From Rhizobium sp. L51/94 (GTDB taxonomy: Bacteria > Pseudomonadota > Alphaproteobacteria > Rhizobiales > Rhizobiaceae): DNA of 64,000 nt. The notes beneath the pieces were generated by a model that was given only the letters and a program-made list of their open reading frames with translations, searched no databases and had not been told where the DNA came from. Both the position numbers and the translations under genes were made by a program. The stretch is from assembly GCF_019355555.1 (NCBI RefSeq), contig NZ_CP072141.1:1172001-1236000 (forward strand). Reading direction: 5' to 3'. Of this stretch, positions 19,794 to 27,751 are shown piece after piece (position 1 is the first letter of the stretch; every line of letters starts with the position of its first letter).

Positions 19794-21005
19794 ATGCGCC
19801 GTGCACTTTTATTCGTGCTCCTGCCGCTGCTGATCGTCGCTTCGGCAGCCTTCGTCTTTCGCGGCCGGCTGTTTGCGGCCGACGGACCGTCTTTCATCGT
19901 GGCCGCGGTGACGCGCGGCGATGTCGAGGAGACAGTTCTTGCCTCTGGCACCTTCAAGCCAGCGCAGATGGTGGCCGTTGGTGCGCAGGTTTCCGGCCGT
20001 ATCACCGCCCTCAATGTCAAGCTTGGCGATACGGTGCAGAAAGGTGCGCTGGTTGCCGAGATCGATTCGGTCACCCAGAGAAACGAACTTCGCACGGCGC
20101 AGGCTTCCCTTGCCAACGTCAAGGCGCAGCGCGACGAGAGCGAGGCGGATCTTGAAAACGCCGAGATAACGCTAGCCCGCCAGCGGGCGATGTTTGCCAA
20201 GCAGGCCGGCCCGAAGTCCGACCTCGACAGTGCCGTCGCAACCGTCAAGAAAACGACCGCCGAGATCGCAGCTCTCGATGCCCAGATCACCTCTGCCCAG
20301 GTCGCCGTCGAGACAGCAGAGGCGAACCTTGCCTATACCCATATCACCGCGCCGATGGATGGCACCGTTCTGGCGATCGTCAATCAGCAGGGCCAGACCG
20401 TCAACGCTGCACAGTCGGCTCCGACCATTGTCATTCTCGGCCAATTGCAGACGATGACGGTGCGGGCCGAAATTTCGGAAGCCGATGTCGTCAAGGTCAA
20501 GGTCGGCCAGGCGATCGACTTCACCATCCTCGGCGATCCCGGAACGATCCACCGTACGGTGTTGCAGTCTATCGAGCCGGCGCCCGAATCGATCACCAGC
20601 GACAGCAGCATCAGTTCGTCGAGCACGACATCGAGTTCGTCCACCACTTCGTCGACATCGACCTCTGCGATCTACTACAACGGCATCTTCGATGTTCCCA
20701 ATCCCGACGGCCGCTTCCGGACCTATATGTCCGCCGAGGTTCACATCGTGCTGGGCTCGGCGCGCGGCGTCCTCACCATACCTTCGGCAGCCTTGGGCGC
20801 CATGGGCGCGGATGGCCAGTACGATGTGCAGGTCGCCGCAACCGACAATTCGACGTCGATGCGCAAGGTGAAGATCGGTCTCAACAACAATGTCAGCGCC
20901 GAGGTCCAGTCCGGGCTGTCGGAGGGCGAGCGGGTCGTCGTCGGCGAGAGAAGTGCCACCCAGGCGACAACGAAAATGGGCGGGCCGCCACCGATGGGAC
21001 TTTAG
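19794..21005 (+). CDS. macA: MacA-type periplasmic adaptor (RND/HlyD family)
   Basis: Membrane fusion protein of 403 residues that links an inner-membrane MacB pump to an outer-membrane TolC-type channel. N-terminal membrane anchor (about 5-25), biotinyl-lipoyl halves (VGAQVSGRI...LVAEIDS and THITAPMDGTVLAI), an intervening coiled-coil hairpin (about 95-178), then the beta-barrel and membrane-proximal domain (DVPNPDGRFRTYMSAEV). Odd feature: residues 267-291 are almost pure Ser/Thr, inserted in the beta-barrel region. GGGGAG sits 8 bases before the ATG. macB begins 3 bases after its stop. No tolC gene is in the window. Confidence 0.9.
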   Translation: MRRALLFVLLPLLIVASAAFVFRGRLFAADGPSFIVAAVTRGDVEETVLASGTFKPAQMVAVGAQVSGRITALNVKLGDTVQKGALVAEIDSVTQRNELRTAQASLANVKAQRDESEADLENAEITLARQRAMFAKQAGPKSDLDSAVATVKKTTAEIAALDAQITSAQVAVETAEANLAYTHITAPMDGTVLAIVNQQGQTVNAAQSAPTIVILGQLQTMTVRAEISEADVVKVKVGQAIDFTILGDPGTIHRTVLQSIEPAPESITSDSSISSSSTTSSSSTTSSTSTSAIYYNGIFDVPNPDGRFRTYMSAEVHIVLGSARGVLTIPSAALGAMGADGQYDVQVAATDNSTSMRKVKIGLNNNVSAEVQSGLSEGERVVVGERSATQATTKMGGPPPMGL

Positions 21006-21008
21006 GCC

Positions 21009-22970
21009 ATGGCCGAGCCAATCATCCGGCTAACCGATCTCAGGCGTGACTACCTTTCGGGCGACAGCACGATCAGCGTCCTCAAGGAGATCAACCTGTC
21101 GATCGAGGAGGGCGAGATGATCGCCATCGTCGGTCCCTCGGGGTCCGGCAAGTCGACGCTGATGAATATTCTGGGGCTGCTCGACAGGCCGACGTCGGGG
21201 ACATATGCCGTCGCCGGCCAATCGACGCAAACGCTCGACAGCGATGCCCTTTCGAAGCTGCGCCGCGAGCATTTCGGGTTTATCTTCCAGCGCTATCACC
21301 TGCTGTCCGAACTGACCGCTCTCGGCAATGTCGAAGTCCCGGCCATCTACGCCGGCCAGTCATCTGCGCGCAGCATCCGCGCGCGGGAACTGCTTGTGCG
21401 GCTTGGTCTTGGAGATCGTCTCGGTCACAGGCCCGGCCAGCTTTCCGGCGGCCAGCAGCAGCGTGTCTCTATAGCCCGGGCGTTGATGAACAACGGCAAC
21501 GTCATCCTCGCCGACGAGCCCACTGGCGCGCTCGACAGGCAGAGCGGTGGAGATGTCCTGCGCATTCTCAACGAGTTGAATGCCGAAGGCCATACGGTCA
21601 TCATCGTCACCCACGACATGTCGGTCGCGGCCCACGCCAATCGCATCATCGAAATTTCCGACGGCTGCATCGTCGCCGATCGTCCTTCGGAAAAGGCTGC
21701 GTTGCCAACAGGCCCGGTATCCGCGATGGCGAGACCGGCACCGCAATCCGGCCCCGGCTGGCGGGCTGGCCTCGCCAGTCTGCGCGAAGCCTTCATCATG
21801 GCTGTTCTGGCGCTCAAGGCGCACCGGCTGCGCACTTTCCTGACGATGCTCGGGATCATCATCGGCATTGCCGCGGTCGTCTGCGTCGTCGCCCTGGGGC
21901 AGGGAACGCAGCAGAAGGTGCTTTCCAATATTAGTGGCCTCGGCACCAACACGCTGGAGATATTTCCGGGCAAGGGTTTTGGCGATCCCCGCGCCGGTCG
22001 CATCAAGACCCTGGTGGTCTCGGATGCCAACGCGTTGAGGCAGCTGAGCTATGTCGCGGCGGTGACGCCCACGGTTTCGACCAGCACCACCGTGCGGTTC
22101 GGCGCCAAGGAGGCCAATGCCCTGGTGAACGGCGTCGGCGACCAGTATTTTGTAGCCAAGGGCTCGAAGCTGACGAAAGGCCGGTTCTTCGATGACAGGG
22201 ATGTCCGGGACATCACCCAGAACGCCGTCATCGACCAGAACACCGCATCGTCGCTGTTCGACCATACGGGGCTTGATCCGGTAGGCCAGATCATCCTGGT
22301 CGGCAAGACGCCGATCCGCGTCATCGGCGTCATTGCCATGCAGCAGGGCGGGTTCGGCTCCAGCGACAACCTGTCGGTCTATCTGCCCTATACCAGCGTC
22401 CAGGCACGCTTTCTCGGCGATATGTCGTTGCGCAGCATCACCGTGCGGGTGTCCGACGATGCATCGAGCTCGGTTGCAGAAGATGCCATCACGCAATTTC
22501 TGAAACGTCGCCACGCGGCGCAGGACTTCTCCATTCTGAACACGGACGACATCCGCAAGACGATCACCGCCACGGCCGAGACCCTGACGCTGCTGGTGGC
22601 GGCCATCGCCGTCATTTCCCTGCTCGTCGGCGGTATCGGGGTGATGAATATCATGCTGGTGTCGGTGTCCGAGCGGGTGGGTGAAATCGGCGTGCGGATG
22701 GCCGTCGGCGCCCGGCGCAAGGATATTCTCCAGCAATTCCTGATCGAAGCCGTGATTGTCTGTGCGCTCGGCGGCGCATTAGGCATTGCCACCGCGATGA
22801 CCTTCGGCGCGGTCTTCAATGCGATCAGTACCAATTTCTCGCTGATCTATTCCGATGGCTCGATCGTGCTGGCGCTCGGCTTTTCATGCCTGATCGGCGT
22901 GGTGTTCGGCTTCATGCCGGCGCGCAACGCCTCGCTGCTGGATCCTGTCGCGGCGCTGGCGCGCGATTGA
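21009..22970 (+). CDS. macB: MacB-type ABC transporter (fused ATPase and permease)
   Basis: A 653-residue fusion. The N-terminal ABC domain (1-235) has Walker A GPSGSGKST, signature LSGGQQQRVSIARA, Walker B VILADEPTGALD and switch His in THD. One transmembrane helix near 275 is followed by a large periplasmic domain and then three helices near 525-545, 575-600 and 615-640. This is the MacB/FtsX-type mechanotransmission layout. With MacA it would export antibiotics, peptides or lipoprotein-like cargo from the periplasm. The unknown Ser-rich gene 388 bases downstream is the only candidate local cargo; that link is speculative. Confidence 0.92.
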   Translation: MAEPIIRLTDLRRDYLSGDSTISVLKEINLSIEEGEMIAIVGPSGSGKSTLMNILGLLDRPTSGTYAVAGQSTQTLDSDALSKLRREHFGFIFQRYHLLSELTALGNVEVPAIYAGQSSARSIRARELLVRLGLGDRLGHRPGQLSGGQQQRVSIARALMNNGNVILADEPTGALDRQSGGDVLRILNELNAEGHTVIIVTHDMSVAAHANRIIEISDGCIVADRPSEKAALPTGPVSAMARPAPQSGPGWRAGLASLREAFIMAVLALKAHRLRTFLTMLGIIIGIAAVVCVVALGQGTQQKVLSNISGLGTNTLEIFPGKGFGDPRAGRIKTLVVSDANALRQLSYVAAVTPTVSTSTTVRFGAKEANALVNGVGDQYFVAKGSKLTKGRFFDDRDVRDITQNAVIDQNTASSLFDHTGLDPVGQIILVGKTPIRVIGVIAMQQGGFGSSDNLSVYLPYTSVQARFLGDMSLRSITVRVSDDASSSVAEDAITQFLKRRHAAQDFSILNTDDIRKTITATAETLTLLVAAIAVISLLVGGIGVMNIMLVSVSERVGEIGVRMAVGARRKDILQQFLIEAVIVCALGGALGIATAMTFGAVFNAISTNFSLIYSDGSIVLALGFSCLIGVVFGFMPARNASLLDPVAALARD

Positions 22971-23358
22971 CGCGAGGTGTCTGCGGCTTTCCAGGAAAAA
23001 GCCAGCTTCGCCAAGATGTGGGGCATGGTGACGAAGCTGGCCGATCGATGCTAATCAGGAAGCAGCGAACCACCAAAAATTTACAGCACTGCGCGGCAGA
23101 AACATTTCCAAGCATTGCTGAAAGAAGGTCATTCTGCGGAAATTGGTGTCTCAATATGCCCGCCTCTTTCTCTGTTGACCCGACATGCGTTCATGACAGG
23201 TGTCGCTGCTGGTTAAGTAATTGATTTAAATGACTAATAATCAATATCCGGAGGCGCGTCGAAAGTGCGGTTGCAAAGGAGCCAAAACGGGCCGTTTACC
23301 ACCGCTTAATTGAACGCGCGCGAACGTGATGTCTCAATTCATCACGGGGGATAGCATC
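22971..23358. other. Intergenic region between macB and the Ser-rich protein gene
   Basis: About 388 bases with no convincing gene. The macB-proximal half is GC-rich. An AT-rich stretch lies at about 23210-23250. Within it ATTGATT (23220-23226) and AATCAAT (23239-23245) form a 7-bp inverted repeat with a 12-base spacer, a possible operator for the downstream gene. No good -35/-10 pair was found. Confidence 0.5.
23220..23245. promoter_or_regulatory. AT-rich inverted repeat, possible operator
   Basis: Two 7-base arms, ATTGATT and AATCAAT, 12 bases apart, about 115 bases before the start of the Ser-rich protein gene. The spacing suits a dimeric regulator but no family consensus is matched, and AT-rich palindromes arise by chance. 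Confidence 0.25.
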
Positions 23359-23829
23359 ATGGTCAGCGCGGTTTCGAGTTCCACAATCTCGCTCTTTACG
23401 GCATCAACGACGTCTTCTTCGTCTTCCTCCTCGTCTACCGGCGCGAGCGACGAGACGACCATCAAGGCCCAGATCGCGGCCAAGAAAGCGGAGCTAGCCG
23501 ATACAAAGGATGCCGACGATGCCAAGACGTTGAAAGCGGATATCGCGACATTGCAGGCAAAGCTCGATAAGATCGAAGCCGCAGCCACCGCAAGCGCCCA
23601 GTCCGGCACGGCTGCTGGCGGCAAATCTGGCGGCACACAGCCATCCGCCACTGCGGGTCCGGCTCAATCTGGTGCGTCCGCCAAGGCAACACCGTCCGAT
23701 AGTGCAACGGCAAACAGCACCAGCGCGGACGACGAGGCATCATCGCCGATGTCCGGCGAAAGCGACCGCATCGGCACCACCAACTTCACCGCCGATACAA
23801 GCTTCGGCCAGCGCACGGCCTACCTCTGA
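23359..23829 (+). CDS. Ser/Ala-rich coiled-coil protein of unknown function
   Basis: A 156-residue protein I do not recognise. Order of segments: a hydrophobic/Ser start with a run of eight serines (about 19-27), a charged helical region of about 40 residues with heptad-like Leu/Ala (33-75), a long Gly/Ser/Ala/Thr/Pro low-complexity stretch (75-130), and a distinctive C-terminus (RIGTTNF...TSFGQRTAYL). No cysteine and no classical signal peptide with a cleavage site. The start at 23359 follows a GGGGGA; an earlier ATG (23329) is possible. Composition suggests a secreted or surface protein. It lies between macAB and a two-component system. Confidence 0.6.
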   Translation: MVSAVSSSTISLFTASTTSSSSSSSSTGASDETTIKAQIAAKKAELADTKDADDAKTLKADIATLQAKLDKIEAAATASAQSGTAAGGKSGGTQPSATAGPAQSGASAKATPSDSATANSTSADDEASSPMSGESDRIGTTNFTADTSFGQRTAYL

Positions 23830-23855
23830 AATGGCAGTGTGTGGGGCAGTGGGCC

Positions 23856-25127
23856 CTAGGACTGCGCCTCCTGTAAGGCGGTCGCCTTGAATGTGATCAC
23901 CTGAGCAAGGCCGCCTGTGGTTCTGTTGCGAACCGCAATCTCGCCATCGAAGCGGGAAATGATTTCCTTGGCGATTGCCATCCCAAGCCCTGCGCCAGGG
24001 AAGGATTTCTGCCGGGCGATGTCGATCCGGAAGAACGGCTCGAACACCTGGCTCAGTCGCTCCTCGGGGATGCCCGAGCCCGTGTCGTTGATCTCGACCT
24101 TGGCAATGCCATTGGTCTCGGTCACCGAAACGGTGGCGGATTCACCGTGGGTAGCAGCATTGATCAGCAGGTTTCTTAGCGCACGCGTCAGGGCCAGCGG
24201 CCCGACACGCACAATCGTCTGCTCTGTCGTTGCTACCGAGACATCCATGCCGATTGCCGCGAGTTCGTCGACGATATCCGTGACGACAAGATCCAGCCTG
24301 ATGTCCTGAAGGCTGTCGTGATTGACTTCTTCCCGCACCAGGCCGATCGCGCTGTCGGCGATCTGGTCGAGTTCCTCCAGGTCGGCAAGCCATTTCCGGC
24401 GCTCGATATCGTCGGCGATGAACTCGGCACGCAAGCGCATCCGGGTCATCGGCGTTCTAAGGTCATGTCCGGCTGCAGCGACCAGCCGCATGCGGCTTTC
24501 CGTGGCGCTCTTGACCTTGGCCGACAACCGGTTCAGCACCTGCGCCGTCACGCGGATTTCGCCAGGACCTGTTTCCGGTACATGCGGCAGCGTTCCATCG
24601 GGGCCGATCTCGCCCAGCACTTTCTCCAGCAGGCGCAGCGGCTTGATGATTTTCGAGGCAGCGACGATGGAGATCACGACGCTACCGGCGACTATGAGGC
24701 TGAGCCAGCCGATGAGAATTTTCCAGCCGCCGGGCGGCGGGCCGAAATTCGGCATCGGCACCAGTAGCCATTTTCCGCTGGCAAGCTTGATCGATGCCGT
24801 TGTGCCGGCTGTCTCATCCTGTCTGGTGACGAAGGCTTCCAGCGGCTCGCCGGTACGGCTCAGTCCTTCCGTCAGGAAATTGGAAAAGCGCTCATCGCGC
24901 TCACCTGCGGCAGGTTCATCAGAGATCACCATGCCGCGGGATGCCGCTTCTTCAGCGTTGTGCTCGGCGACATTGGCAAGCCAGTGCATCTGCCGCGCCA
25001 CGGGGTCCATGGTCTCCTCAGGCCTGGGCCCACGCATGACAAGTGCTGCGGCCAGCGACGAGGTGATGACGACCAGCACGATTGCGGTCACCAGCAGTAG
25101 TGCAAGGCGCGTACCGAGCGATTTCAT
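23856..25127 (-). CDS. Sensor histidine kinase, HAMP/HisKA/HATPase
   Basis: A 423-residue transmembrane sensor kinase: an N-terminal membrane helix (about 8-30), a periplasmic sensor loop of about 115 residues, a second helix (about 140-165), a HAMP linker, the HisKA dimerisation domain with phospho-accepting His in AAGHDLRTPMTRMRLR, and an HATPase_c domain with N box (LRNLLINAATHG), G1 (DTGSGIPEE) and G2 (GAGLGMAIAKEI). Its ATG overlaps the stop of the response regulator gene by 4 bases, so the pair is translationally coupled. The signal is not known; there is no Cys or His cluster in the sensor loop pointing to metal or redox. Confidence 0.9.
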   Translation of the reverse strand: MKSLGTRLALLLVTAIVLVVITSSLAAALVMRGPRPEETMDPVARQMHWLANVAEHNAEEAASRGMVISDEPAAGERDERFSNFLTEGLSRTGEPLEAFVTRQDETAGTTASIKLASGKWLLVPMPNFGPPPGGWKILIGWLSLIVAGSVVISIVAASKIIKPLRLLEKVLGEIGPDGTLPHVPETGPGEIRVTAQVLNRLSAKVKSATESRMRLVAAAGHDLRTPMTRMRLRAEFIADDIERRKWLADLEELDQIADSAIGLVREEVNHDSLQDIRLDLVVTDIVDELAAIGMDVSVATTEQTIVRVGPLALTRALRNLLINAATHGESATVSVTETNGIAKVEINDTGSGIPEERLSQVFEPFFRIDIARQKSFPGAGLGMAIAKEIISRFDGEIAVRNRTTGGLAQVITFKATALQEAQS

Positions 25128-25855
25128 GCCTCGCCCTTTACGGCTGTCACCGGAACGACGAGCTGGTAGCCGCCGTTGCGGATCGTTCGGAAAATCGGCA
25201 TCTCCGGCGTCTCGCCGAGTTTTCGCCTGAGGCGGCTCATCAGAACGTCGATCGACCGGTCAGCCGGATCGCGGTCACGGCCCTGGGTGACATCGAGTAG
25301 TTGGTCACGTGACAAGAGGCGCCCGGAACGCTCTAGGAATGCCTTCAGCAGGTCGAACTCGGCGCCGGTCAGGCCGATGATCTCGCCGGTGTCCCGGGTC
25401 ACACGCCGCAACTGCGGATCGAGCTTCATGCCTGCGAACTCGTAACTCTGGCGCTGGGGCTCGGTTTCTGCTTCGTCGTTGGAACGGCGCAACACGGCGC
25501 GGATGCGGGCGGCCAGCTCGCGTGGATTGAAAGGCTTGCCGAGATAGTCGTCGGCACCAATCTCCAGGCCGAGAATCCGGTCGATGTCTTCCTTCAGCGC
25601 CGTCAGCAGGATTACCGGCACCCGCGGCCGTCGGCCCCAGAGATCGCGGCAAAGGTCGAGCCCGGAGCCATCCGGAAGCATGACGTCGAGAACCAGCAGA
25701 TCGGGGGTGCGGCGGCTCATCGCCTCGTTACAGCCGCGCAGATCGCCAGCCGTCGATACCCTGAACCCCTGCTCTTCGAGATAACGGCTGAGCAGCGTCC
25801 GGATTTCATGGTCGTCGTCGACGATGAGGATGTCGGGGGAAGCATTGTTGTTCAT
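25124..25855 (-). CDS. OmpR/PhoB-family response regulator
   Basis: A 243-residue regulator. The receiver domain (about 7-120) has the acidic pair in ILIVDDDHEI, the phospho-acceptor Asp in DLLVLDVMLPDG and the Lys in YLGKPF. A winged-helix DNA-binding domain follows (about 140-238) with LTGAEFDLLKAFLERSGRLLSRDQLL. The start at 25855 (MNNNASPD) is chosen over a TTG two codons upstream. It is the first gene of the pair with the kinase downstream. Similar proteins are annotated as OmpR-type regulators in Rhizobiaceae, but the regulon is unknown. Confidence 0.9.
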   Translation of the reverse strand: MNNNASPDILIVDDDHEIRTLLSRYLEEQGFRVSTAGDLRGCNEAMSRRTPDLLVLDVMLPDGSGLDLCRDLWGRRPRVPVILLTALKEDIDRILGLEIGADDYLGKPFNPRELAARIRAVLRRSNDEAETEPQRQSYEFAGMKLDPQLRRVTRDTGEIIGLTGAEFDLLKAFLERSGRLLSRDQLLDVTQGRDRDPADRSIDVLMSRLRRKLGETPEMPIFRTIRNGGYQLVVPVTAVKGEA

Positions 25856-26058
25856 GATCAAAAATCCAGTTCAGCAAAGCTTTATACAAACCGGGCGGTA
25901 TGAGAAGGGCATCGACAACTGCGGCCAGCCAGAAAATAGCCCGGACGGCCAGGTTCACAAAAAATCCTTTTGCGAGAAAAGTTCAGACATCTAGGGAAAG
26001 GTGCCGTTCACACGCCATGGTTAGCGTCTGCACCATAGAAGCGAATCAAGGAGCGGAA

Positions 26059-26496
26059 ATGCGCCATTCCCACGATCTTTCAGACACGTCACTTGGCCAT
26101 GTCAGCCATGTTTCCAATGGCGACGCCGATCTCGTTGAACTCTGCTCCCGGATCCGGACGGCAAGCGGCTCCTCTGCCAGGGAGTTACCGGCGTTGGTGC
26201 TGCGTTATCTGGCAAGCAGCCTGCATCGGATCGAAATCGACATTTATGTCGAGGAGTGCCTGCCGATGGTTTGCGACGCATCCCATGCCTTCGTTCGCGC
26301 CATGGGTACGTTCAGCCCGCGCAAAGCCGATGACAGCCTTGTGGAGCAGAGCCGTATGCGGCTGATAGAGGCCCTCGAGACGCTGGCCGACGAGATCAGG
26401 CTTTGCAAGATCCGCACGGCACCTTTTGCGCACATCGAGCGGCGGCCGATTGGCCAGCAGGACCTGGCAGACGGGTCTCTGGCCTCGGCAAGGTAG
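26059..26496 (+). CDS. Hypothetical protein, 145 residues
   Basis: I do not recognise this protein. It opens with a short His-containing stretch and is then largely helical: ARELPALVLRYLASSLHRIEIDIYVEECLPMVCDASHAFVRAMG, a second helix after FSPRKADDSL, and a basic tail. Two cysteines lie in the first helix region and a third near the end; there is no signal peptide or membrane segment. The start at 26059 is fixed by AAGGAG at 26048-26053; the longer reading to 25900 has no ribosome site. It is divergent from the two-component regulator, so it could belong to that regulon. Confidence 0.6.
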   Translation: MRHSHDLSDTSLGHVSHVSNGDADLVELCSRIRTASGSSARELPALVLRYLASSLHRIEIDIYVEECLPMVCDASHAFVRAMGTFSPRKADDSLVEQSRMRLIEALETLADEIRLCKIRTAPFAHIERRPIGQQDLADGSLASAR

Positions 26497-26626
26497 GTTT
26501 TTTGTATCGCTCGTTGCCGGTCAGTGATCTGCGTATCCGGTCCTAAAACCGTTGATCCGGGAACTTCTTCCCCTCCTTTTGGTTTATCGCTGCCGAGAGG
26601 CAGTTTTTGCCAAGAGGAGGATGACT

Positions 26627-26887
26627 ATGCAAGACGACCGCGAACAGCAGATCAGGGACCGCGCGTACAGCATCTGGGAAGAGCAGGGACGCCCCCAGGG
26701 TGAAGACATGCGCCACTGGCTGCAGGCCTGGCAGGAAATCTCGAACGCAGATATCCCGGCGGAAGATGCCAATGCAATGACGCTTCCCGATAGCGCCGAA
26801 GCTACCGTCAAAAAGCCAGCGGTCGCTAACGCCCGCCACGGCAATGGCGCTACACAACCCAAAGCCAGCCGCAAAAAGAAGTCCTGA
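26627..26887 (+). CDS. DUF2934 domain protein (copy 2)
   Basis: An 86-residue protein with the DUF2934 motif near the start (IRDRAYSIWEEQGRPQGEDMRHWLQA, residues 9-34) and a Lys/Ala-rich tail ending in four basic residues. It is a paralogue of the gene at 6457-6723. The GAGGAGG at 26614-26620 is best spaced for the ATG at 26627; ATG 26621 is too close. Function unknown. It is convergent with the following minus-strand gene. Confidence 0.75.
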   Translation: MQDDREQQIRDRAYSIWEEQGRPQGEDMRHWLQAWQEISNADIPAEDANAMTLPDSAEATVKKPAVANARHGNGATQPKASRKKKS

Positions 26888-26980
26888 ACAGGCGGCGATG
26901 AGGGGCTCCGGCGCCGTCGCGCCATGCGATTGAATGCCGGCTAATGATCTACTATTGCTCCTCTCCCGTCGAACCTGCTC

Positions 26981-27658
26981 CTATTGCGATTTGACGGCTA
27001 TCCAGATCATATGGCGGGCGCCGCCACGTTTGCCGTTAGCGCGCGTGGCTACCTCTTCCGCCGAAAACCGGGCGTCCCGCAGCCGTTTGGTAAAACGCGT
27101 GTCGGGACCAGAGGACCACACTGCCAGAACACCGCCGGGGCGCAGGGCGTCACGGGCGGCGAGCAAGCCCTTCCGATCGTATAACCCGTCATTGGCCGCG
27201 TGCGTCAGTCCGTCCGGGCCATTGTCTACGTCGAGCAGGATGGCATCGTAGCTGTCGCGACCGTTCTGAATGGCGGCGGCCACGTCTCCCTCGTGGATCG
27301 CAACGCGTGGATCGTCGAGGCTTCCGGAGAAAATCTCTGCCATCGGGCCGCGTGCCCAGGCGACCACGGCCGGCACAAGCTCCGCCACGGTCACCCGGGC
27401 ATCGCTGCCGATCGCACCCAGTGCCGCCCGCAATGTGAACCCCATGCCGAGCCCGCCGATCAACAGGTGCGGCGACGGCCGACCGGCAATCCTCTCGCAG
27501 GCAAGCGTTGCCAAGGCTTCTTCGGAGCCGCTGAGCCTGCTGTTCATCAACTCGTTGCTGCCGAGCATGATAGAGAACTCGCGGCCTCGTTGCTTCAGCC
27601 GCAGTTCGCCGCCACCGTTGGGGATGGATGCGGTATCAAGCAGGGTCCATGGTATCAC
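26981..27658 (-). CDS. Spermidine-synthase-like SAM-dependent methyltransferase fold
   Basis: A 225-residue Rossmann-fold protein. It shows the spermine/spermidine synthase-like pattern: LLIGGLGMGFTLRAAL (glycine-rich loop, about 66-81), VTVAELVPAVVAWA (acidic end of beta-2), and DAILLDVDNGPDGLTH after beta-4. It lacks the aminopropyl-acceptor residues needed to call a true polyamine synthase, so it is better described as a spermidine-synthase-like methyltransferase of unknown substrate. The frame starts at GTG 27658, 94 bases downstream of ubiB on the same strand. No ribosome site stands out. Confidence 0.7.
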   Translation of the reverse strand: MIPWTLLDTASIPNGGGELRLKQRGREFSIMLGSNELMNSRLSGSEEALATLACERIAGRPSPHLLIGGLGMGFTLRAALGAIGSDARVTVAELVPAVVAWARGPMAEIFSGSLDDPRVAIHEGDVAAAIQNGRDSYDAILLDVDNGPDGLTHAANDGLYDRKGLLAARDALRPGGVLAVWSSGPDTRFTKRLRDARFSAEEVATRANGKRGGARHMIWIAVKSQ

Positions 27659-27751
27659 GGGGCGGCTCTTCGATGTTGGTTACGGTGGTGGTCATCTCCG
27701 GTGGCTGGAGGCACTGCCGGGCACTGGCGATAAAGTTGTTCAGCCACGCTT

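Noticed and set aside
21360..22736. A 458-codon minus-strand frame opposite macB
   Set aside because: Antisense to the ABC and permease motifs of macB; His/Asp/Arg-rich translation typical of a shadow frame.
23212..23228. Possible CtrA site TTAA-N-TTAA before the Ser-rich protein gene
   Set aside because: The spacing is 9 rather than 7 bases, so it does not fit the CtrA consensus.
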